Shown here: positions 16,662 to 22,455 of the stretch, piece after piece
Layout of the letters: the number at the start of each line of letters is the position of its first letter
How positions within the stretch are numbered: the stretch's first letter is position 1
Assembly (NCBI GenBank): GCA_946480925.1
Contig: CAMLLU010000082.1
Span: 1 to 22,455 of the forward strand
Source: an uncultured Rivibacter sp.
Lineage (GTDB): Bacteria > Pseudomonadota > Gammaproteobacteria > Burkholderiales > Burkholderiaceae
Reading direction: 5' to 3'
DNA: 22,455 nucleotides
Program-made: the position numbers and the translations under genes
The notes under the pieces: generated by a model
Databases searched by the model: none
What the model saw: only the letters and a program-made list of their open reading frames with translations
Told to the model about the DNA's origin: nothing

Positions 16662-18458
16662 ATGTCTGCCAATTTCCCGCGTGTCGACAACAACCCGACC
16701 GCTTTCATTCCACCGCCGGGGCAACCCGATCCTTTCGCCGATCTCGGCAAGCTGAACCAGATCCTCAACGGTGCGCTGGACAGCGGCATCCAGCGGCAAA
16801 TGGCGGGCAAGCACCTGCTCGAAAACGCCGACCAGTACACCGACAACCCGGTCGACTGGGAGGAGCGGCCCAAGGGCATGGGTTTCGACTTCTGGGACAC
16901 CGACAAGGGTGTGGCCAGCAAGCCGAAGGACCCGCGCCTGAAGAAAGACAAGGACGGCGAAGGCGATGGCGGCAAGGTCAAGGGGGACGGTGCTGACAAG
17001 CCCAGGACCCTCGAGGAGCTTTTCAAGGCCGAGGACAAGGAAAACAAGAAGAAGGCCGAGGCCTTCGACGAGAAGCCCAAGCCCTACGACCCCGAGGCTT
17101 ACTACAAGAAGAACCCCGGCCATCTGGACGGTGGTCGCGCCACCGACTGGCTGAACCAGAAGGCCTACGAGACCAAGGTCCGCGAGCAGGAGCAGGAGAA
17201 GCGGGCCGAGAGCGGCGATACCAAGACCGGTACCGGCAAATCAGGCTCGAAAGAGGGCGAGAGCTTCCTGAAGAAGCCTTTCACCGACATGGACGTCAAG
17301 CGCACAGGGCTCAGCGCCGAGACGCACTACGGCAACTACACCCCAGAGCTGCGCGAAGGACCGTTCTCGAACGTGCAGGTGCAGCGCGATGCCTGGCACG
17401 CGGGCCACGAACAGGTGAATCGCCTGAACGGCGGCGAAGGCTACACGCAGACCAACCGCGGCCTGTGGACGCTGACCGAAGAATCCAAGAAGGGCGGCAC
17501 GGCCTCCTTCGGCATGGGCACGCGTGCCGAATTCGCCAACCACTACGACCTCGCTGGCGGGGGCGAAGCCACGGTGCGTTCCAACGGGCTGGCCGGCTTC
17601 GAAGCCAGCAGCGGCGGCAAGTTCAAGTTCAAGCCGCATGAGACCAACATCAGCGCCGGTGCCGAGATGCGCGCCGGCCTGTTCGGCGAGGTGGGCGGCA
17701 GCTATCGCCCGGTGACCTGGGAGCCGAAGATCTTCGGCGCGCCCATCAACCTGTCGCCCGAAGTCACTGGCGCCGGCCGCGTGTTCACCGGCGGTGAACT
17801 GGGCGCCGGGTTCAAGGCCGGTTGGCGCCTCATACCGGACCCTGTGACCGGCAAGATGTCGCCTGAGGCAGGCATCGAAGCCAAGGGGTCCGCCTTCATC
17901 GGCGGCAAGGCCGAAGGTGAAGCGACGGTGGGCCTCGCCGGCGTCGGCAACGTGGGTGGCAGTGTGGCCGGCCTCTACGGCTTCGGTGCCGAAGGCAAGG
18001 CGAAGCTGGGCCTGGCCAAGGACGAGCAGGGCCGCACGAAGTTGAAGTTCGAGCTGAAGGGCGCACTGGCGTTCGGCCTTGGCCTCGGTGCCGGTATCAA
18101 GGGCGAGATCAACGTCGACGGCCTCATGCGCTTCGGCGCCAACGTCGCGCGTGTCAACCGCGAGTTCATCCACAAGGTCGGCGAGGGCGCGAGGACGGCG
18201 GTCAACACCGTGAGGAACGGTGTCGAGAACGCCTTCAACCGCACCAAGGCCTTTGCGGAGAACGCCGTCGAGAAGACCAAGGAAGTCGTGAACACCGCCG
18301 TCGACAAGACGAAGGAAGCGGTGCACACGGCGGTCGAGAAGACCAAGGAAGTCGCCGAGAAAGCCGTCGAGAAGGTGAAGGACGTCGGCGAGAAGATCGG
18401 TGACGGCGTGAAGAAGGCCGCCAACAAGGTCAAGAAGTTCTTTGGCGGACTGTTCTGA
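16662..18458 (+). CDS. 598-aa unrecognised protein, candidate type III effector
   Basis: The ATG at 16662 has aggagg 5 bases upstream, preferred over an upstream in-frame start at 16539. The N-terminus (MSANFPRVDNNPTAFIPPPG) is Ser/Asn/Pro-rich with no signal peptide, as in type III substrates. Residues about 85-200 are very rich in Lys, Asp and Glu and probably disordered. Residues about 270-500 form a glycine-rich, probably beta-structured core (GGEATVRSNGLAGFEASSG, GVGNVGGSVAGLYGFGAEGK, ALAFGLGLGAGIKGE). Residues 535-589 are 11-residue amphipathic repeats, ending in VKKFFGGLF. I recognise no family. The PIP box 65 bases upstream suggests HrpX/HrpB control and secretion (inference). A surface or membrane-interacting protein is the main alternative. 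Lys-rich composition differs from neighbours. Confidence 0.82.
   Translation: MSANFPRVDNNPTAFIPPPGQPDPFADLGKLNQILNGALDSGIQRQMAGKHLLENADQYTDNPVDWEERPKGMGFDFWDTDKGVASKPKDPRLKKDKDGEGDGGKVKGDGADKPRTLEELFKAEDKENKKKAEAFDEKPKPYDPEAYYKKNPGHLDGGRATDWLNQKAYETKVREQEQEKRAESGDTKTGTGKSGSKEGESFLKKPFTDMDVKRTGLSAETHYGNYTPELREGPFSNVQVQRDAWHAGHEQVNRLNGGEGYTQTNRGLWTLTEESKKGGTASFGMGTRAEFANHYDLAGGGEATVRSNGLAGFEASSGGKFKFKPHETNISAGAEMRAGLFGEVGGSYRPVTWEPKIFGAPINLSPEVTGAGRVFTGGELGAGFKAGWRLIPDPVTGKMSPEAGIEAKGSAFIGGKAEGEATVGLAGVGNVGGSVAGLYGFGAEGKAKLGLAKDEQGRTKLKFELKGALAFGLGLGAGIKGEINVDGLMRFGANVARVNREFIHKVGEGARTAVNTVRNGVENAFNRTKAFAENAVEKTKEVVNTAVDKTKEAVHTAVEKTKEVAEKAVEKVKDVGEKIGDGVKKAANKVKKFFGGLF
18264..18428 (+). repeat. 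Five 33-bp coding repeats (11-residue amphipathic units)
   Basis: Residues 535-589 of the 598-aa protein are AVEKTKEVVNT, AVDKTKEAVHT, AVEKTKEVAEK, AVEKVKDVGEK and the diverged IGDGVKKAANK. Regular 11-residue periodicity with alternating Lys/Glu and Ala/Val is typical of late-embryogenesis-abundant-type or apolipoprotein-like amphipathic helices, which fold on membranes or on drying. Confidence 0.8.
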
Positions 18459-18463
18459 TCGGG

Positions 18464-18491
18464 CCAGCGCGGCGCGCAGGCGCTGCGCTGG
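18464..18491. terminator. Hairpin between convergent genes
   Basis: ccagcgc (18464-18470) pairs with gcgctgg (18485-18491) in the 42-base gap between the converging 598-aa gene and the amt companion gene. It could serve both directions. There is no T tract. Confidence 0.4.
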
Positions 18492-18500
18492 GGATCCTTC

Positions 18501-18938
18501 TCAGCGCGCGCCGCGCAGGTAGCGCCGGTTGCGCGGGCTGTCCGGGTCGTCGCGGTCGTGTTCCGCGGCCGAGCCCGTCGCTCCCGTGACGGTGCTTGCG
18601 CCCGAGGCCGGCATCGTGCTGCGGCCGAGCTCCGCCGGCATGGTGGTCTTGTCCGTCGGCGCGGGCCGGCTCACGGCAAACCGCGACGACGCCTTCTGCA
18701 AGGGCGGCTCCGCCGTTTCGGCCGCCGGCGCGGGCTCGGCGGGTGGCTGGGCCTGCAGCGCTTCGCGGTGCTGCATGAACTGCTCGGCCAGGGCCGCCGT
18801 GTCACCGCCGATCGTTCGGCACAGCTCCAGCACCGCGTTTGCGTATTCCGCGTCGCCCAGCAGTCGCTCGATGTCGGCGGTGACCTTCTGCCGCAGCAGC
18901 GCCAGGCGCAGCCGCATCGCCAGCACGCCCAGGGACAT
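18501..18938 (-). CDS. Unrecognised 145-aa protein downstream of amt
   Basis: The likely start MSLGVLAMRLRL lies 22 bases after the amt stop; the frame is open further upstream inside amt, but those starts would overlap it. Residues 1-75 look helical (LALLRQKVTADIERLL, YANAVLELCRTIGG, ALAEQFMQHREALQ). The rest is Ala/Pro/Ser-rich, probably disordered, and ends in basic RNRRYLRGAR. No family is recognised. It takes the place where a PII gene (glnK) often accompanies amt, but it does not resemble PII. It is cytoplasmic by appearance. Confidence 0.6.
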   Translation of the reverse strand: MSLGVLAMRLRLALLRQKVTADIERLLGDAEYANAVLELCRTIGGDTAALAEQFMQHREALQAQPPAEPAPAAETAEPPLQKASSRFAVSRPAPTDKTTMPAELGRSTMPASGASTVTGATGSAAEHDRDDPDSPRNRRYLRGAR

Positions 18939-18960
18939 GTTCGAAGCCACGGGGCGCTCG

Positions 18961-20319
18961 CTATTCGATCTGCTCGCCATGCTGCGAGACGTCGAGACCA
19001 TCGAGCTCGTCACCGCGCTTCACGCGCGCACCGACGACCAGATCGAGCGCCTTCATCAGCAACCAGCTCACGGCGAAGCTGTAGGCCAGCACGGCCACCG
19101 TGCCAATGGCCTCGGCCTGCGGCTGGCTGGTGCGGCCGGTGAGCTCGGGCCGCGAGAGGAAGGGCGTGAGCAGCGTGGCCACGATGCCCACAGCGCCGTG
19201 GATGGCGAACACGTCGAGCGAGTCGTCGATGTTGAGCAGCGGCTTGAGCCACATGAGCGACGCAAAGGCCACGAGGCCGCCCACCAGCCCGAACAGGTAG
19301 GCGCTGTCCACGCCGACGTAGCCCGCGGCCGGCGTGATGGCCACGAGCCCGGCCACCGCGCCGGTGGACATGCCCACCAGCGTGGCCTGCCCCTTGAGCA
19401 GCCACTCGCACGACACGAACACCACGGCCGCCAGTGCCGCGGCCGCCTGCGTGTTGAGCATCGCCAGGCCCGCGGAGCCGTTGGCCGCCATGGCCGAGCC
19501 ACCGTTGAAGCCGAACCATCCGATCCACAGCAGCGCCGCGCCGATGAGCATGTAGGCCAGGTTCGACGGCACCATCGGTTCACGGCCCCAGCCCTGCCTG
19601 GGCTTCACCACCAGTGCGCAGGCCAGGCCCGCGGCACCGGCGTTCACGTGCACCACCAGGCCGCCGGCGAAGTCGCGCACGCCCATCTCGTAAAGCCAGC
19701 CTTCGGGGTGCCACACCCAGTGGGCCACCGGCGCATACACGAGCAGCGACCACACGCCGCAGAACATGGCGGCCACGCCGAACTTCACCCGCTCTGCGAA
19801 CGCGCCGACGATGAGCGCCGCGGTGATCACGGCGAACGCGCCCTGGAACGAGGCGAACACCGAGGCCGGCATGTTGGGCGCCAGCGTGTGCACGGGCACC
19901 TTGCCCGCCAGCGGCACGAACAGCGCATCCAGCCCCTTGCCGACGAAGCCGAAGGCCGGGTTGCCCGACGCGAAAGCCAGCGCATAGCCGAGCGCGAACC
20001 ACAGCGCACTCACGATGGCCGCGGCGATGAACACCTGCGTCATCGTGCCGAGGATGTTCTTCTTGCGCACCAGGCCGCCGTAGAAGAACGCGAGGCCCGG
20101 CAGCGTCATCATCAGCACCAGTGCCGTGCTGGTGAGCATCCACGCCGTGTCGCCGGCAGAGATGGCCGCCGGGGCCACGGTGGAGTGCGAAACGGTGGAC
20201 GTTGCGGCGGCCGAAGCGCTCAGCACTGCGAGCAGGCCGCCGGCGAAGGCCCGCAGGCCGGTGGAGGCGTTGTGCCCGCTGCGATGCAGGGCGAACGCGC
20301 TGAAAGAACGAAAAGACAT
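18961..20319 (-). CDS. amt: Ammonium transporter (Amt family)
   Basis: A 452-residue polytopic membrane protein with a cleavable-looking N-terminal signal (about residues 22-38, ending SASAAA), as in AmtB. Family signatures include MTLPGLAFFYGGLVRKKN, FQGAFAVITAALIVGAFAERVKF, DFAGGLVVHVNAGAAGL with the first pore histidine, and DVFAIHGAVGIVATLL with the second. It conducts ammonium or ammonia into the cell for nitrogen assimilation. The ATG at 20319 is preferred on family length; an ATG at 20349 would add 10 residues. No glnK lies beside it. Confidence 0.93.
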   Translation of the reverse strand: MSFRSFSAFALHRSGHNASTGLRAFAGGLLAVLSASAAATSTVSHSTVAPAAISAGDTAWMLTSTALVLMMTLPGLAFFYGGLVRKKNILGTMTQVFIAAAIVSALWFALGYALAFASGNPAFGFVGKGLDALFVPLAGKVPVHTLAPNMPASVFASFQGAFAVITAALIVGAFAERVKFGVAAMFCGVWSLLVYAPVAHWVWHPEGWLYEMGVRDFAGGLVVHVNAGAAGLACALVVKPRQGWGREPMVPSNLAYMLIGAALLWIGWFGFNGGSAMAANGSAGLAMLNTQAAAALAAVVFVSCEWLLKGQATLVGMSTGAVAGLVAITPAAGYVGVDSAYLFGLVGGLVAFASLMWLKPLLNIDDSLDVFAIHGAVGIVATLLTPFLSRPELTGRTSQPQAEAIGTVAVLAYSFAVSWLLMKALDLVVGARVKRGDELDGLDVSQHGEQIE

Positions 20320-20542
20320 GACTGCAGCTTGGCGCATGCGAAGCGGCATGTGCCATCACGAATGAGTGGGAGTGGCCGCATTTCAGCAGCGGCCACTTGC
20401 GGCAGTCATGCGCGAAGCATGTTCTATTCGTGACGATGCCTCGCGGGGCATTGCCCGCTTCGAGCCTGCGCGTACTAGTTCACGCGAGGCCGTGTCTGGC
20501 TTGCCTTGCCGAGCCATCAGGCCCCGGCGGGGCTGGGTTGGC

Positions 20543-22111
20543 TCAGGCCGTCGCGACGCGAAACACCGCCACGGCATTGACCAGCCGCTGTGCCTGCGTC
20601 TTCAGGCTCTGTGCCGCGGCGGCGGACTCCTCGACCAGCGCCGCGTTCTGCTGCGTGTTGCGGTCCATCTGCGAGATCGCGACTCCGACTTGGTCGACGC
20701 CGTCGCTTTGCTCTTTGCTGGCCGTGCTGATCTCGCCCATGATGCGCGTGACGTGCTCGATGGTCGTCATCACCTCCTGCATCGTCGCGCCGGCCTGAGT
20801 CACGAGCGTGCCGCCATGTTCCACACGCTCGACGCTGACGGTGATCAGTGACTTGATCTCCTTGGCTGCCTCGGCACAACGCTGTGCGAGGCGGCGCACT
20901 TCACCGGCCACTACCGCGAAGCCGCGGCCCTGTTCGCCTGCGCGTGCAGCTTCCACCGCGGCGTTGAGCGCCAGGATGTTGGTCTGGAACGCGATACCGT
21001 CGATCACGCCGATGATGTTGGCGATCTGCTTCGCTGCATCGTCGATGCCGCGCATCGTGTCGACCACCTGCGCGACGGCCGCGCCGCCGCGTTGCACCAC
21101 TTCGCTGGCGCCTTGCGCGAGCCGATCGGCCTGGCGCGCGTTGTCGGCATTGTTCTTCACCGTACCGCCAAGTTCGTCCATCGACGCGGCCGTCTGCTGC
21201 AGTGCCGCGGCCTGCTGCTCCGTGCGGGTCGACAGATCCTGGTTGCCTTGCGCGATCTGTGTGCTGGCCGTGGCCACGCCCTCGGCGTTGCCGCGCACCG
21301 TAGAGACGATGGTGCTCAGGCTGGCCTGCATGTCGCGCAGCGCCGTGAGCAGTTCGGCCGGCTCGTCGCGCCCTTCGACGTGGATTTCCGTGCACAGGTT
21401 GCCGTCTGCCACACGGCGTGCCACTGCGGTGGCCTGCTGGGTCGGGCGTACGACACTTCGGGTGATTCGCCACGCCAGCACCACGCCGAGCACCAGCAGG
21501 ATGCCCGCGCTGACCAGCATGCCGCTCCATGCCTGCTGATAGGCCGCCTGCGCATCGGTCTTGGCACGCTCGGCGATCTCGTAGTTGTAGTGATCGGCCG
21601 TCTTCAGCGCGTGGCGCACGGCGTCCGCGGCCTTGGCGCTTTCAGCGAGCAGCGGGGCCAGTTCGGCTGTGTGCAGTGCCGGATCGTCGCCTGCCTTCCC
21701 GGACAACTCGACCAGCTTGCGGTTCAGCGCCAGGTACGCAGCGGTTCTTTCGGCTACCGCCTCCATGTTGGCCTTGTCCTTGTCGTCGGTGAGCAAAGTC
21801 TCCACGTACAACCCGGTGGGTTTCCGATAGGCCGCCAGCGCCCCGTCGAAGCGCGCCTGTGCGCTGTGCCTGCCGTCGGCGCTTCGCTCCAGCACCAGTT
21901 GAAGTTCGCTGCGCTGCATGGCGTCGAAAGCGCGCATGGCGCTTCCCAGCGTTTCGAGTGATGGCAGCGTGTTGACCTGCACGTACTCGTAAGCCGTTTT
22001 CATGACCCGCATCTGCCATACGGCGATTGCGGCCATCGCCACGGTCAACAGCAGCACGATGGAAAAGCCGGCACCGAGGCGCGTACCGATGCGCAGGTTT
22101 CTCAAGTTCAT
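20543..22111 (-). CDS. Methyl-accepting chemotaxis protein
   Basis: From the ATG at 22111 the protein has 522 residues. Membrane segment 1 (about 11-33) and segment 2 (about 192-212) flank a four-helix-bundle-type periplasmic sensor ([21 protein letters not shown], then long helices). A HAMP linker ([20 protein letters not shown]) follows, then the signalling helical hairpin with its invariant tip [20 protein letters not shown] and [10 protein letters not shown] (about 370-420). Methylation-type Gln/Glu-rich helices such as [18 protein letters not shown] are present. There is no C-terminal CheR-binding pentapeptide. It reports ligand binding to CheA/CheW; no che genes are nearby. The ligand is unknown. 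Confidence 0.94.
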   Translation of the reverse strand: MNLRNLRIGTRLGAGFSIVLLLTVAMAAIAVWQMRVMKTAYEYVQVNTLPSLETLGSAMRAFDAMQRSELQLVLERSADGRHSAQARFDGALAAYRKPTGLYVETLLTDDKDKANMEAVAERTAAYLALNRKLVELSGKAGDDPALHTAELAPLLAESAKAADAVRHALKTADHYNYEIAERAKTDAQAAYQQAWSGMLVSAGILLVLGVVLAWRITRSVVRPTQQATAVARRVADGNLCTEIHVEGRDEPAELLTALRDMQASLSTIVSTVRGNAEGVATASTQIAQGNQDLSTRTEQQAAALQQTAASMDELGGTVKNNADNARQADRLAQGASEVVQRGGAAVAQVVDTMRGIDDAAKQIANIIGVIDGIAFQTNILALNAAVEAARAGEQGRGFAVVAGEVRRLAQRCAEAAKEIKSLITVSVERVEHGGTLVTQAGATMQEVMTTIEHVTRIMGEISTASKEQSDGVDQVGVAISQMDRNTQQNAALVEESAAAAQSLKTQAQRLVNAVAVFRVATA

Positions 22112-22302
22112 GGGTGTACTGCTTTCCGGAATCGAGTCTTCAGAGAGCGGATATCGGACGGAATTCACCCACCTTGAGCGCCGGACTTCATGAAGGATGC
22201 AGCACCCCGGGCATCTTGAATCCGTGCTGAGACTGGCCTTGGGCAAAGAGGCTTACCCGTTGGATCGTCGCGGCGTGCTGCCGAGGGTGTTGCCTCGTGC
22301 CG

Positions 22303-22323
22303 GCCCCGGCGTGCCGCCGGGGC
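22303..22323. terminator. 9-bp GC hairpin 3' of the partial right-edge gene
   Basis: gccccggcg and cgccggggc form a perfect 9-bp stem with a 3-base loop, flanked by aaaa on the plus strand. For the minus-strand gene ending at 22396 it lies 72 bases after the stop. There is no T tract on the 3' side in that direction. Confidence 0.4.
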
Positions 22324-22341
22324 AAAAGGTTTGGGAGGATC

Positions 22342-22361
22342 GGTCGCATGCCAATGCGACC
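22342..22361. terminator. 8-bp hairpin 3' of the partial right-edge gene
   Basis: ggtcgcat-gcca-atgcgacc is a perfect 8-bp stem with a 4-base loop, 34 bases after the minus-strand stop at 22396. With the hairpin at 22303-22323 it makes a double stem-loop suited to ending that transcript. Nothing else was found between it and the chemotaxis gene. Confidence 0.45.
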
Positions 22362-22395
22362 TGAGACCGGGAAGTTGAAGCGGTGGGTGGCGAGG

Positions 22396-22455
22396 TTATT
22401 CGGCCTGTCGCTCGTCCCACTGCCAGATGGTGGCGCCGTAGTCGGTGCTGAAGGC
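22396..22455 (-). CDS. 3' end of an unidentified gene (5' partial at window edge)
   Basis: The last 60 bases read on the minus strand as an open frame ending in TAA: AFSTDYGATIWQWDERQAE. The two hairpins just beyond the stop support a true gene end. Nineteen residues are too few to name the family. The call rests on the open frame, the stop and the hairpins only. Confidence 0.4.
   Translation of the reverse strand, partial: AFSTDYGATIWQWDERQAE

Noticed and set aside
20338..20362. A TTCGT-N15-TTCGC match on the minus strand upstream of amt
   Set aside because: It fits the PIP half-sites, but the -10 position would fall inside the amt coding region and the start codon lies only 18 bases away, so it could not drive full-length amt. 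One chance match is plausible in a window this size.

Overview
High-GC, gene-dense bacterial DNA that looks like a plant-associated betaproteobacterium of the order Burkholderiales. The family (for example the Rhizobacter/Roseateles/Acidovorax neighbourhood) is a guess. The evidence is the high GC content, the sequence style of KatG, Cfa, RutE and Amt, a family-10 pectate lyase, and type III effector-like genes preceded by plant-inducible-promoter (PIP/hrpII) boxes. Those boxes are the hallmark of HrpX/HrpB-regulated type III secretion in Xanthomonas, Ralstonia and Acidovorax. No rRNA, tRNA, IS element, phage gene or CRISPR array was seen.

Layout. 1-1358 (+): 3' part of a NEL-domain (IpaH/SspH-type) E3 ubiquitin ligase whose reading frame runs in from outside the window. 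1545-4679 (+): a periplasmic solute-binding protein followed by a hybrid histidine kinase. 4689-5705 (-): a SET-domain protein behind a perfect PIP box with a correctly placed -10 box. 5952-9303 (-): a tightly overlapping unit, DUF454 membrane protein, 43-aa membrane peptide, 195-aa unknown, katG. 9462-10622 (-): cyclopropane-fatty-acid synthase. 10830-12525 (+): 129-aa unknown, hemerythrin-like protein and OmpA-like lipoprotein, with a PIP box in the divergent gap ahead of them. 12551-14326 (-): rutE-like nitroreductase, phhB and an aberrant phenylalanine-hydroxylase homologue. 14691-16397 (-): pectate lyase lipoprotein with a long Pro/Thr linker. 16662-18458 (+): a 598-aa unrecognised, probably secreted protein behind another PIP box. 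18501-20319 (-): ammonium transporter and a small companion. 20543-22111 (-): methyl-accepting chemotaxis protein. The right edge holds the last codons of one more minus-strand gene.

How it fits together. The most interesting theme is a dispersed set of candidate type III effectors. One is a ubiquitin ligase. One is a SET-type methyltransferase, a fold aimed at host proteins in several intracellular pathogens. The third is a new protein with a glycine-rich core and an 11-residue amphipathic repeat tail. Two of them, plus the hemerythrin operon, carry PIP boxes in the right place and orientation. The pectate lyase, catalase-peroxidase, membrane cyclopropanation and chemotaxis genes fit a plant-associated life, but no PIP box was found for them. 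All assignments come from reading the sequence; no database search was run.
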